Shown here: positions 1-8,954 of the stretch, piece by piece
Position numbering within the stretch: position 1 is the first letter of the stretch
Layout of the letters: each line of letters opens with the position of its first letter
NCBI GenBank assembly: GCA_039830045.1
Contig: CP140044.1
Coordinates: 124,001-188,000 of the forward strand
Direction of reading: 5' to 3'
DNA from: Buchnera aphidicola (Floraphis choui)
Lineage (GTDB): Bacteria; Pseudomonadota; Gammaproteobacteria; Enterobacterales; Enterobacteriaceae
DNA length: 64,000 nt
Notes under the pieces: model-generated
What the model saw: the letters and a program-made list of their open reading frames with translations, nothing else
Told to the model about the DNA's origin: nothing
Database searches by the model: none
Made by a program: the position numbers and the translations under genes

Positions 1-1
1 A

Positions 2-490
2 GTTAGAGCAGTAGCTTTAGGAGTAGTTGTTACTGCATTAGTTCAAGGCATTCTAGGTGGTATAGGATTAGCAATTTCTGGAATTCCATATTCTTCTTTA
101 TTAATGATGTTAATAATTATTTTTTGTTTAATTCAATTAGGTCCGTTACCTGTATTAATTCCAGCTATTATGTGGTTGTATTGGAATGGTAATACAACTT
201 GGGGGACTGTATTGTTAATTTGGAGTTGTATTGTATGTGTATTAGATCATATATTACGTCCTATGCTTATAAGGATCGGGGCTGATTTTCCCACGGTATT
301 GATATTATCAGGAGTCATAGGTGGTTTAATTTCATTTGGAATGATTGGTTTATTTATTGGCCCAGTAGTTTTAGTCATATCATATCGTCTTATTTCTTCT
401 TGGATGGATGAAATTCCAGCTCCAAGTACTTTGTCAAAAGAATCAATAAAACGCTTTTTATTAAAAGATAAGATTAAAAAGAAAAATTAA
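2..490 (+). CDS. ydiK: AI-2E family transporter YdiK, C-terminal part
   Basis: This is the C-terminal 162 residues of an inner-membrane protein of the AI-2E transporter / PerM family, cut by the window edge. The frame is open from base 2 with no start codon, so the gene begins outside the window. The residues RAVALGVVVTALVQG, QLGPLPVLIPAIMWLYW and the RPMLIRIGAD block closely follow E. coli YdiK as I recall it. Several hydrophobic segments are visible, with a charged lysine-rich tail at the end. The substrate is not known; the family name does not prove AI-2 transport here. Identification is firm, function uncertain. Confidence 0.9.
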   Translation, partial: VRAVALGVVVTALVQGILGGIGLAISGIPYSSLLMMLIIIFCLIQLGPLPVLIPAIMWLYWNGNTTWGTVLLIWSCIVCVLDHILRPMLIRIGADFPTVLILSGVIGGLISFGMIGLFIGPVVLVISYRLISSWMDEIPAPSTLSKESIKRFLLKDKIKKKN

Positions 491-984
491 TAATATTTAT
501 TTAGAATTTTTATATTTGTTTTGATAATATTTTGTATAGAATATCAAATCTATTTAGTCATATATAATATTACTTTAAATATTTTATGATTACTTTTTTA
601 TTTTATATTTCTTGTTTTATAGCAAATTCTTAAGTAGCTATAGAATGTAATTAAGAACAATTTACGATATTATCGTTATTAGTATTAATATTTTAAATTT
701 TAATACTCTTATTATTTTTTAATAAAAATTTTTATGCTAATTTTAGAATATAATTTAAAGATCATAATATTATTATTAGATTATGATTACGAATTTGATA
801 CATTAATATTAAAATGTTAAATTATTTTAAAAAAATTTTAAATAAATTTTAATTGTATTTATCATGGTAATTTAAAGCGTTTTGTATATTAAATTGATAT
901 ATTTGCTTTAAAATTTATAATTAACATTTTATCAATTATAATTTTGTCATATATTATTAGTATAGGATATATTTAGAGAAAAAT
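491..984. other. Intergenic region ydiK-aroH, no gene seen
   Basis: About 490 bases of very A+T-rich sequence with no open frame of note on either strand. I looked for decayed gene remains and RNA genes and recognised none. The promoter of aroH is expected in the last part, but A/T-rich -10-like strings are too common here to pick one. Confidence 0.5.
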
Positions 985-2031
985 ATGAAAAAAACAGATG
1001 AATTAAGAACAATACGAATTGATCCGTTAATTACTCCATTTGAATTAGCAAAAAATTATCCTATTACTTCTTCTATTATGGATACTGTTATTACAGCTAG
1101 AAAAAATATAGCTAATATTATGACAGGAATGGATTTGCGTTTATTGGTAGTAATCGGACCTTGTTCAGTTCACGATCCTTTAGCAGCAGTTGAATATGCA
1201 AAAAGATTAAATGAATTACGTAAAAAATATTCTTCTCGTCTTGAAATTATAATGCGCACTTACTTTGAAAAACCACGTACTGTGATAGGTTGGAAAGGTC
1301 TTATTTCAGATCCTGATTTGAATGGAAGTTTTCGTGTTAATCATGGTTTGTCAATTGCTAGAAAATTGCTTTTAGATATTAATGAATTAGGACTTCCAGC
1401 TGCTACTGAATTCTTAGACATAGTAATTGGACAATTTATAGCAGATTTAATAAGTTGGGGTGCAATAGGAGCAAGGACTACTGAAAGTCAAATTCATCGT
1501 GAAATGGCATCTGCATTGTCTTGTCCAGTAGGATTTAAAAATGGTACTGATGGAAATATACGAATTGCAATAGATGCTATTCGTGCTGCAAGTGCAAAAC
1601 ATTTATTTCTAGCACCTGATAAACATGGACAAATGACTATTAATCATACTAGTGGAAATCCATTTGGTCATGTTATTATGCGTGGAGGAAAATCTCCAAA
1701 TTATCATGCTAAAGATATAGATTTAACTATAAGATATTTACAAGAATTTAATCTTTTAGAATATTTGATGATTGATTTTAGTCATGGGAATTGTCTAAAA
1801 CAACATAGGCGTCAGTGTGATGTAGGCGAATCCATAGCTAAGCAAATACGAGATGGCTCTACAGCTATATTTGGTGTTATGATTGAAAGTTTTATAGAAG
1901 AAGGTTCTCAAAAAGTAATTGATAATAAACCATTAATTTACGGAAAATCGATAACAGATCCTTGTTTAGGATGGAACGATAGCGTACGACTTCTTAAAAA
2001 ATTAGCAGATGCTGTTAACAGTCGGTTTTAA
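985..2031 (+). CDS. aroH: 3-deoxy-7-phosphoheptulonate synthase (DAHP synthase, AroH type)
   Basis: Joins phosphoenolpyruvate and erythrose 4-phosphate to make DAHP, the first step of the shikimate pathway, in the cytosol. The protein has 348 residues, the same length as E. coli AroH, and matches it nearly throughout. The metal-ligand cysteine sits in IGPCSVHDP (Cys60). EKPRTVIGWKG, GARTTESQIHREMASALSCP and the DFSHGNC motif are intact. The match is best to the tryptophan-sensitive isozyme (start MKKTDELRTIRIDPL), but whether feedback control survives cannot be read from sequence. In an aphid symbiont this enzyme feeds supply of aromatic amino acids to the host. It stands alone, with non-coding sequence on both sides. 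Confidence 0.95.
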   Translation: MKKTDELRTIRIDPLITPFELAKNYPITSSIMDTVITARKNIANIMTGMDLRLLVVIGPCSVHDPLAAVEYAKRLNELRKKYSSRLEIIMRTYFEKPRTVIGWKGLISDPDLNGSFRVNHGLSIARKLLLDINELGLPAATEFLDIVIGQFIADLISWGAIGARTTESQIHREMASALSCPVGFKNGTDGNIRIAIDAIRAASAKHLFLAPDKHGQMTINHTSGNPFGHVIMRGGKSPNYHAKDIDLTIRYLQEFNLLEYLMIDFSHGNCLKQHRRQCDVGESIAKQIRDGSTAIFGVMIESFIEEGSQKVIDNKPLIYGKSITDPCLGWNDSVRLLKKLADAVNSRF

Positions 2032-2172
2032 CTTTTTATATTGATCTTTAATATTGATTATTATTTTTATATAATTATATTATAGTTAACTATTTTAAAA
2101 TATACTTTGAATGTCAAGTATATTTATATCTTAATAAAAATAAATGGAATAATTTAAAACTAAGGATCTGAA

Positions 2173-4089
2173 ATGCCTGTTATTACGTTGTGTGACGGAC
2201 GAAAACTAATATATAAAGATGCTGTTTCAGTATTAGATATTGCTAAGAATATTTCACCTGATTTAGCCAAAAGTTGTTGTTTTGGATATGTAAATAATAT
2301 TAGTGTAAGTAAATATACTATTATAGACTATGATGCTAATATTCAAATAGTTTATAAAGATGATATAGTTTTTTTAAATAGCATTCGTAATACTTTTATT
2401 TGTATTTTAGGATATGCTGTAAAAGAATTATGGCCGAATTCTAAAATTGGTAATAGTTTTGTAATAGACAACGGATTTTATTGTGATATAGATGTAGATT
2501 TTATTTTTACTAGTTCGGATTTAAATTTATTAGAAACTCGTATGTTAGATATTTCTAATAGAAAATATAATATTAATGTAAAAAATATAACATGGGAAGA
2601 AGCATATAAAATTTTTGAGAGTTATTCCGAAACGTATAAATTATTAATTTTAAAAAACAATTTTAAAATTAATGAAGTTGTTCCTTTGTGTTTTCATCAA
2701 AAATATGTTGATTTTCAAGTTGGTATTCCGATTCCTAATGTATCTTTTTGTCGTTATTTTAAGTTACAAAAGTTTTCTGGTGTATATTGGAACGGAAATA
2801 AAAAAAATAAGGTTTTGCAAAGAATTTATGGAACAGCATGGGTTACATCAAGTAAATTAAGAGAATATTTAGAATACATAGACCAATCTGAGAAACGAGA
2901 TCATAGGAAAATTTCCAAAAAATTAGATTTATATCATATTCAAGAAGAATCTCCAGGAATGATTTTTTGGCATCATAATGGTTGGATTATTTTTCGAGAA
3001 TTAAAAAGATTTATTCGGGAGAAGTTACAAGAATATCAATATCAAGAAGTTCAAACACCATTAATTATGAATAAAAAAATTTGGAAAGATAGTGGACATT
3101 TAGATAATTATCAAAAATTTATGTTTATGACATGTTCAGAAAATAATATGTATGGAATTAAACCTATGAATTGCCCTGGTCATGTACAAATTTTTAACAA
3201 TGCTTTACATTCTTATCGCGATCTTCCTATTCGTATTTCAGAATTTGGGAGTTGTCATAGAAATGAACCGTCAGGTTCTTTACATGGACTTATGAGAATT
3301 AGGAATTTTACTCAAGATGATGCTCATATTTTTTGTAGAAAGGATCAAATTCAGGGTGAAATTAGTAATTGTATAAAAATGATTTATGACGTATATGAAG
3401 TATTTGGTTTTAAAAAAATTTTGGTAAAATTATCAACTCGTCCAAAAAATAGAATTGGAAGTGATATAATATGGGATCAAGCTGAAAATGATTTATCAAC
3501 TTCATTAAAAGAAAACAAAATATTATTTGAATATCAAGAGGGAGAAGGAGCTTTTTATGGACCGAAAATTGAGCTTTCATTGCTTGATTGTTTGGGAAGA
3601 ATTTGGCAATGTGCGACTATACAATTAGATTTTTATTTACCAGTAAGTTTAGGTTCTTTTTATATTGATAACAATAATGAAAAAAAAATACCAATTATTA
3701 TTCATAGAGCAGTATTAGGTTCTATTGAACGGTTTATAGGGATTTTAATAGAAGAATATTCTGGAAATTTTCCAACGTGGTTAGCTCCTATTCAAGTGGT
3801 GTTAATAAGTGTTAATAAAAGTCATAATAAGTATGTTAGCATGTTATTTAAAAATTGGTTTGATATAGGTATTCGAGTTAGATTAGATATAAGGAATGAA
3901 AAAGTCAATTTTAGAGTCAGAGAACAAATTATAAGAAAAGTTCCATATATTGTTATTTGTGGTGATAAAGAAGTTACTAGTAATAAAATTACTTTTAGAA
4001 CTCGATCAGGAAAAAATTTTTTATTAGTAAATATAAAAGATTTTGTTATAAAGTTAAAAAAAGAAATTTCTACTCGAAATTTACATTGA
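2173..4089 (+). CDS. thrS: Threonyl-tRNA synthetase with a dead editing site
   Basis: Charges tRNA-Thr with threonine. The 638 residues align with the 642-residue E. coli enzyme without large gaps: TGS domain (about 1-60), N2 editing domain (about 65-225), class II catalytic core (about 245-530) and anticodon-binding domain. The catalytic zinc ligands Cys334, His385 and His511 are kept, as are GSCHRNEPSGSLHG and GAFYGPKIE. The editing domain keeps its fold signatures (ELWP, VIDNGFY, GIPIPN) but the four editing residues are replaced: His73 to Asn, His77 to Cys, Cys182 to Gln, His186 to Pro. Clearance of Ser-tRNA-Thr should therefore be lost. It heads the thrS-infC-rpmI-rplT cluster; infC follows after 15 bases. 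Confidence 0.96.
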   Translation: MPVITLCDGRKLIYKDAVSVLDIAKNISPDLAKSCCFGYVNNISVSKYTIIDYDANIQIVYKDDIVFLNSIRNTFICILGYAVKELWPNSKIGNSFVIDNGFYCDIDVDFIFTSSDLNLLETRMLDISNRKYNINVKNITWEEAYKIFESYSETYKLLILKNNFKINEVVPLCFHQKYVDFQVGIPIPNVSFCRYFKLQKFSGVYWNGNKKNKVLQRIYGTAWVTSSKLREYLEYIDQSEKRDHRKISKKLDLYHIQEESPGMIFWHHNGWIIFRELKRFIREKLQEYQYQEVQTPLIMNKKIWKDSGHLDNYQKFMFMTCSENNMYGIKPMNCPGHVQIFNNALHSYRDLPIRISEFGSCHRNEPSGSLHGLMRIRNFTQDDAHIFCRKDQIQGEISNCIKMIYDVYEVFGFKKILVKLSTRPKNRIGSDIIWDQAENDLSTSLKENKILFEYQEGEGAFYGPKIELSLLDCLGRIWQCATIQLDFYLPVSLGSFYIDNNNEKKIPIIIHRAVLGSIERFIGILIEEYSGNFPTWLAPIQVVLISVNKSHNKYVSMLFKNWFDIGIRVRLDIRNEKVNFRVREQIIRKVPYIVICGDKEVTSNKITFRTRSGKNFLLVNIKDFVIKLKKEISTRNLH

Positions 4090-4104
4090 TTGGAGGAATA
4101 AAGT

Positions 4105-4647
4105 ATTAAAGTCGGAAAAAGAATACAAATAACAAAGCCAAATCGTATAAATCACGAAATTCGTTCTTTAAAAGTTCGTCTTACTGATTTTCATGGAAAT
4201 CAAGTTGGTATTGTTACATTAAGAGATGCTCTAAATAAAGCAAAAGAAGCAGGAATGGATTTAGTTGAAATTAGTCCAAATTCTGAACCTCCAGTGTGTC
4301 GTATTATGAATTATGGAAAATTTTTATATAAGAAAAGTAAATCTATAAAAGAACAGAGAAAAAAACAAAAAGTAGTAAATATTAAAGAGATAAAGTTTCG
4401 ACCTGGAACTGATGAAAGTGATTATCAAGTTAAATTACGCAATTTAACTCGTTTTTTAACAGATGGACATAAAGTAAAGATAACTTTACGTTTTCGTGGG
4501 CGTGAAATGGTTCATCAGCAAATAGGTGTAAAAGTGTTAAATCGGATCAAAAACGATTTAGTAGAACTAGCTTTAATAGAGACATTTCCATCTAAAATTG
4601 AAGGTCGTCAAATGATCATGATTTTATCGCCTAAGAAAAAACAATAA
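4105..4647 (+). CDS. infC: Translation initiation factor IF-3, ATT start
   Basis: IF-3 binds the 30S subunit, prevents premature joining to 50S and checks start-codon pairing. I place the start at the ATT at 4105 rather than at a downstream ATG. The frame from there reads (M)KVGKRIQITKPNRINHEIR, matching the N-terminus of E. coli IF-3, gives 180 residues (the E. coli length), and lies 8 bases after a good GGAGG at 4092-4096. The C-terminal domain (KEIKFRPGTDE, ITLRFRGREM, KIEGRQMIM) is intact. AUU starts on infC are known in enterobacteria to let IF-3 repress its own synthesis. The start assignment rests on sequence and family knowledge. Confidence 0.96.
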   Translation: MKVGKRIQITKPNRINHEIRSLKVRLTDFHGNQVGIVTLRDALNKAKEAGMDLVEISPNSEPPVCRIMNYGKFLYKKSKSIKEQRKKQKVVNIKEIKFRPGTDESDYQVKLRNLTRFLTDGHKVKITLRFRGREMVHQQIGVKVLNRIKNDLVELALIETFPSKIEGRQMIMILSPKKKQ

Positions 4648-4728
4648 TTTTTTTATAATATATTGATTATTAGATTAATTGTGGTTACTTTGTTAAATTT
4701 TTATATTTATTTTAAATTGGAAAATATA

Positions 4729-4926
4729 ATGCCTAAGATTAAAACATTACGCAGTGCAGCTAAGCGTTTTAGAAAAACTGCATCTGGTAAATTTAAGCGA
4801 AAACAAGCCAATTTGCGACATATTTTAACAAAAAAATCTACTGATCGAAAACGACATTTACGTTCAAAAGTAATGGTATCTAAGGGAGACAATAATAAAG
4901 TTCGTTTATTTTTGCCTTATCTATAA
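4729..4926 (+). CDS. rpmI: 50S ribosomal protein L35
   Basis: Small basic protein of the large ribosomal subunit, 65 residues, starting MPKIKTLRSAAKRFRKTASG and closely matching L35 of E. coli. I start it at the ATG at 4729; the same frame is open further upstream, but those residues are hydrophobic and outside the family. It lies between infC and rplT as in E. coli, where L20 controls this cistron by binding the messenger. I did not try to model that control structure here. Confidence 0.95.
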   Translation: MPKIKTLRSAAKRFRKTASGKFKRKQANLRHILTKKSTDRKRHLRSKVMVSKGDNNKVRLFLPYL

Positions 4927-4966
4927 ATTAATTTGAATGTATATTAGAAAAAGGAGAGTTTATAAT

Positions 4967-5320
4967 ATGGCTCGTGTAAAACGTGGGGTAACTGCTCGTT
5001 TTCGTCATAAAAAAGTGTTAAAAGAAGCTAAAGGTTATTATGGTTCAAGATCAAAAACATATCGATCGGCTTGTCAAGCAGTTATTAAATCTGGGCAATA
5101 TGCTTATCGTGATCGTCGTCAAAAAAAACGTCAATTTAGAAAATTATGGATTACTCGAATTAATGCTGCAGTACGACCGAATCACATGTCCTACAGTCAG
5201 TTTATATATGGACTAAGGAAAGCATCAATAGATATTAATCGGAAAACATTATCTGAAATTGCTATTTTTGATAAAAATGCTTTTAATTCATTGGTGGAAA
5301 ATTCAAAAAATTCTTTATAA
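4967..5320 (+). CDS. rplT: 50S ribosomal protein L20
   Basis: Primary-binding protein of the 50S subunit and, in E. coli, translational repressor of its own operon. The 118 residues begin MARVKRGVTARFRHKKVLK, typical for L20. The start at 4967 is chosen because it gives the family N-terminus and follows an AAAAGGAGAG ribosome-binding site at about 4950-4959. An upstream in-frame ATG at 4937 would add ten residues that overlap that site. The gene lies 40 bases after rpmI and ends before two hairpins that probably terminate the operon. Confidence 0.96.
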   Translation: MARVKRGVTARFRHKKVLKEAKGYYGSRSKTYRSACQAVIKSGQYAYRDRRQKKRQFRKLWITRINAAVRPNHMSYSQFIYGLRKASIDINRKTLSEIAIFDKNAFNSLVENSKNSL

Positions 5321-5335
5321 AAATTGAAATCTTAG

Positions 5336-5366
5336 AGGGAGAGTAACTTGATCTCCCTTGATTTTA
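5336..5366 (+). terminator. Hairpin after rplT, probable terminator
   Basis: AGGGAGA at 5336-5342 pairs with TCTCCCT at 5352-5358 across a 9-base loop, followed by TGATTTT. Such a G+C-containing stem stands out in this background, 16 bases after the rplT stop. It most likely ends the infC-rpmI-rplT transcript. Confidence 0.6.
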
Positions 5367-5450
5367 AAAGTATTTATATAATAAATTATATAGAGTAATT
5401 AGTAAAATATAGTACAAATTATAAATTATAATTTATATTATTTTTAATTA

Positions 5451-5501
5451 CTAAATAATATTAAAAAGCTTCCATTTTGGAAGCTTTTTAATATTATTTA
5501 G
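5451..5501 (+). terminator. Perfect 24-bp inverted repeat before pheS
   Basis: Bases 5451-5474 are the exact reverse complement of 5478-5501, with a 3-base loop (TTT). The inner part reads AAAAAGCTTCCA then TGGAAGCTTTTT, the shape of an intrinsic terminator. In E. coli this position holds the pheST attenuator. No ATG, and so no phenylalanine-rich leader peptide like PheM, is present between 5360 and 5450, so I infer a simple terminator or the relic of an attenuator. Confidence 0.7.
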
Positions 5502-5557
5502 ATTTTTACTTTAATATTTATAAATCTTAATAGCTATTTATATAAGCGGAGAAAATC

Positions 5558-6541
5558 GTGTTTGATTGTCTAAAATTAATTAATTTAGCAAAATTAGAAA
5601 TTAAAAAAACTCAAACTTTACAAGATTTAGACTTATTAAGGATAAAATATCTTGGAAATAAGGGTTATGTTGCTTCTAAAATATCTCAATTACGTAATAT
5701 GTCTCTAAAAGATAAAAAAAAAGTTGGTTCTGAACTTAATAAATTTAAAAATGATTTAAAGGTAGAAATTAGCAAACACAAAAAAAAATTAGAAATATTA
5801 CTTTATAATGTATCATTAAAAAACAATTTTATTGATATATCATTATCTGGACGTCGTAATAGCGTTGGTTCATTACATCCAATAACTAAAATGATTGACA
5901 ATATAGAACATTTTTTTTTGAAATTAGGTTTTGAAATTGTATATGGTCAAGAGATAGATGATGATTATCATAATTTTGATGCGTTAAATATTCCAAAAAA
6001 TCATCCATCTAGAACTGATCATGATACTTTTTGGTTTGATTCTAAGCGTTTATTACGTACTCAAACTTCTAATATGCAAATTAGATCTATGAAAAAAATG
6101 AAATTGCCAATTAAAATTATTATTCCAGGAAAAGTATATAGAAATGATTGTGATAAAACTCATACTCCTATGTTTCATCAAATTGAAGGGTTAATTGTTG
6201 ATAAAAATATAACTTTCTCTAATTTGAAATGGATAATTGAATTGTTTTTAAACTATTTTTTTTGTAATAATATTAATATTCGATTTCGACCATCTTATTT
6301 TCCTTTTACTTTTTTGTCTTCTGAAGTAGATATTTTAGGAACTGATAATAAGTGGTTAGAAGTATTAGGATGTGGAATGGTTCATCCAAATGTGTTAAAA
6401 AATGTTAATATTAATTCCGAGATATATTCTGGATGTGCTTTTGGTTTAGGAATAGAAAGAATGACTATGTTATATCATGGCATTACTGATATTCGTATTT
6501 TTTTCGAGAATAATTTAAAATTTCTTAAACAGTTTAAATAA
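5558..6541 (+). CDS. pheS: Phenylalanyl-tRNA synthetase alpha subunit
   Basis: Catalytic subunit of the alpha2-beta2 enzyme that charges tRNA-Phe. It has 327 residues, the same as E. coli PheS. The class II core is visible: GRRNSVGSLHPITKMIDNI, NIPKNHPSRTDHDTFWFD, LLRTQTSNMQIRSM, FHQIEGLIVDKN and the motif 3 GLGIERMTML. The N-terminal coiled-coil region (about 1-85) is lysine-rich and carries runs of nine A in the reading frame. The start codon is GTG at 5558 (MFDCLKLINLAKLEIKKTQT). pheT follows after 16 bases, so the two are surely co-transcribed. Confidence 0.95.
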   Translation: MFDCLKLINLAKLEIKKTQTLQDLDLLRIKYLGNKGYVASKISQLRNMSLKDKKKVGSELNKFKNDLKVEISKHKKKLEILLYNVSLKNNFIDISLSGRRNSVGSLHPITKMIDNIEHFFLKLGFEIVYGQEIDDDYHNFDALNIPKNHPSRTDHDTFWFDSKRLLRTQTSNMQIRSMKKMKLPIKIIIPGKVYRNDCDKTHTPMFHQIEGLIVDKNITFSNLKWIIELFLNYFFCNNINIRFRPSYFPFTFLSSEVDILGTDNKWLEVLGCGMVHPNVLKNVNINSEIYSGCAFGLGIERMTMLYHGITDIRIFFENNLKFLKQFK

Positions 6542-6557
6542 TAGTGAGTGTGTAATA

Positions 6558-8954
6558 ATGGAATTTAGTGAAAAATGGTTACGAGAATGGATAAATCCTA
6601 ATGTGAATATTAGTGTGTTGTGTGATCAAATTACAGAATTAGGAATAGAAGTGGAAAAAGTTATTAAAGTTTCAAGCGTATGTAGTAATTTAATTGTAGG
6701 TGAAATTATTGAATGTTTACAGCGTTATAGTTCTATGGAATTATTTTTAGTTAAAGTTAATATTGGAAGAAATAAGCATATCCATGTTATATCAAGAAAG
6801 ATAGATTTTGTACAAGGAATGAAAGTAGTAATAGCTACTAAAATTTCTAAATTATTTGATTATACGTTTATGAGTTTAATTAAATCAAAAGGAATAAAAT
6901 TTAATGGAATCATTTGCTTTTATGAAGACATTGGTATAACAAATTTAGACACTAATATAGTGAAATTACCATTAAATTCTGTAGTAGGAACAGATATATG
7001 TAAATATTTATTTTTAGATGATAATATTATTAAAATTAGTAGTACTCCTAATCGTTCAGATGCTTTAAGTATATTAGGTATTGCACGAAACGTTGCAGCA
7101 CAGAATGATTTACCTTTACCTTCTTTAAAAAAATATCCAGTTTTAGAAAATAGTTGTTCAAATAGGTTAGAAATATCAATTGATATTCCAAATATATGTT
7201 TTCGTTTTCTTGGACGCATTATAAGTAATGTTAATACGAAAAATAATACTCCTTTTTGGATGTTAGAAAAACTTAAGCGATCGTCTATAGAACCGTCTAA
7301 TATTATTAAAAATATTATAAATTATGTATTGATAGAATTAGGTCAACCATTATATATTATGAATTTAAATAGTATTTTAAAAAGAGTTGTTGTGAGAACA
7401 TCCTATAAAAATGAAAACTTTATTAATAAAGACAATAGAAAAGTTGTTATTGATGATAATATCATAGTAATTTCAGATGAAGAAAAAATATTAGTTTTAG
7501 GCGGTCATATTAATTCATATGCTTCAGATATAAACTTAAATGTAAAGAATTTATTTTTAGGGTGTGGATCTTATAATAATTTTAATGTTTTAAAGCAGTC
7601 TTTAAAATATGGATGTAAGAACATTTTTACAGAACGTTATGAAAGAGGTATTGATTTTAATATACAATATAATGCTATAGAATATGCTACTTATTTAATT
7701 TTAAAATTGTGTGGAGGTGAAGCTAGTAGTATTACAACAGAAATTAAGAATAATAAAATATTCAATAAAAAAACTATTAAATTATTTCGAAAAAAATTAT
7801 ATAAAATTGTTGGATATGTTATTAATGATGAGATAGTTATTCATAATTTAACGAAATTAGGTTTTAAAATAACTGTATATAATAAACATTGGTTAATCGT
7901 ACCACCTAGTTGGAGATTTGATATTGATATAGAAGAAGATGTTATTAGTGAATTATTACGTATTTTAGGATATAAAAATGTTTCTTCTATTCCTATATCA
8001 ACATGTTCTAATATTGTACATAATAATGAAATATATATTACATTAAATAGAATTAAGTTATTTTTAGTTGATCAAGGATATCATGAAGTTATTACATATG
8101 GATTTGTTGATCCTAATTTTCAAAAATTGTTTTTTCCTGATATAGCTCCTTTATATTTGTCTAATCCTATTTCCAAAGAAATGTCGTCTATGAGAGTTTC
8201 TTTGTGGACTGGTTTATTATCTAGTGTTATTTATAATCAAAATAGACAGGAGAATAGGTTACGTTTTTTTGAAAGTGGATTATGTTTTTTACAAGATTCT
8301 CAAGAAAACTTGGGAATTAAACAAAGTTTATATTTATCTGGTGTACTAAGTGGATATAAAAATAAACCTCATTGGGATAGTTTAGATAAACAAGTAGATT
8401 TTTATGATTTAAAAGGTGATGTAGAATCTATTATGGATTTATTAGGAAAATTACATTTAGTTACTTTTAAAAGATTTAGTATTTCAGGATTACATCCTAA
8501 CCAAAGTGTTGCTATCTATTTTAAAAATAAAAAAATTGGTATTATGGGAACTATTAGCCCAGATTTAGAAAAAAAGTTAAATTTAAAAGGTAAAACAGTT
8601 ATTTTTGAATTAATATGGGATGATATCGCTTCATTTCATTATATGAAAATAAAAAAAATTTCTGAATATCCACGAAGTATTAGGGATATTTCTATAATTG
8701 TAGATGAAACAATTCCAGTAGAAGATATTATTAAAACATGTCAGAAGTGTTCTTCTGGACGAATAGTTGAAGTAAATTTATTTGATATTTTCCGTGGAGA
8801 TAAAATAGGCATAGGAAAAAAGAGTTTAGCTTTGCGTTTTACGTTTGAAAGTAAAAAACATACTTTTACTGAAAAAGATATTTCAAGAATTTTAAAAACA
8901 TGTATTACAGCTTTAGAATTAAAATTTAAAGCAATGTTAAGAAAAGATTTATAG
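6558..8954 (+). CDS. pheT: Phenylalanyl-tRNA synthetase beta subunit, degraded editing domain
   Basis: Beta subunit of PheRS; 798 residues against 795 in E. coli. Good matches: the N-terminus (MEFSEKWLREWINP), SSTPNRSDALSILGIARNVA, APSWRFD-like PPSWRFDIDIEED, NQNRQENRLRFFESGL, VDFYDLKGDVES and the C-terminal anticodon-binding fold. Two accessory regions are worn. In the tRNA-binding domain the usual HPNADKL and CGAPN strings are absent (about 56-85). In the B3/B4 editing domain GQPMHAFD has become GQPLYIMN (262-269, His to Tyr), the LLDGTE loop is gone, and the HTDAS segment before RYERG is KNIFT. Charging should work; proofreading of Tyr-tRNA-Phe is probably lost. Confidence 0.95.
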   Translation: MEFSEKWLREWINPNVNISVLCDQITELGIEVEKVIKVSSVCSNLIVGEIIECLQRYSSMELFLVKVNIGRNKHIHVISRKIDFVQGMKVVIATKISKLFDYTFMSLIKSKGIKFNGIICFYEDIGITNLDTNIVKLPLNSVVGTDICKYLFLDDNIIKISSTPNRSDALSILGIARNVAAQNDLPLPSLKKYPVLENSCSNRLEISIDIPNICFRFLGRIISNVNTKNNTPFWMLEKLKRSSIEPSNIIKNIINYVLIELGQPLYIMNLNSILKRVVVRTSYKNENFINKDNRKVVIDDNIIVISDEEKILVLGGHINSYASDINLNVKNLFLGCGSYNNFNVLKQSLKYGCKNIFTERYERGIDFNIQYNAIEYATYLILKLCGGEASSITTEIKNNKIFNKKTIKLFRKKLYKIVGYVINDEIVIHNLTKLGFKITVYNKHWLIVPPSWRFDIDIEEDVISELLRILGYKNVSSIPISTCSNIVHNNEIYITLNRIKLFLVDQGYHEVITYGFVDPNFQKLFFPDIAPLYLSNPISKEMSSMRVSLWTGLLSSVIYNQNRQENRLRFFESGLCFLQDSQENLGIKQSLYLSGVLSGYKNKPHWDSLDKQVDFYDLKGDVESIMDLLGKLHLVTFKRFSISGLHPNQSVAIYFKNKKIGIMGTISPDLEKKLNLKGKTVIFELIWDDIASFHYMKIKKISEYPRSIRDISIIVDETIPVEDIIKTCQKCSSGRIVEVNLFDIFRGDKIGIGKKSLALRFTFESKKHTFTEKDISRILKTCITALELKFKAMLRKDL

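Noticed and set aside
2672..2860. Short plus-strand frame inside thrS coding for a hydrophobic peptide
   Set aside because: It is a shadow frame overlapping a well conserved gene, with no ribosome site or family match; the same holds for other antisense or offset frames inside dnaK, ileS, carB, ispH and nuoG.
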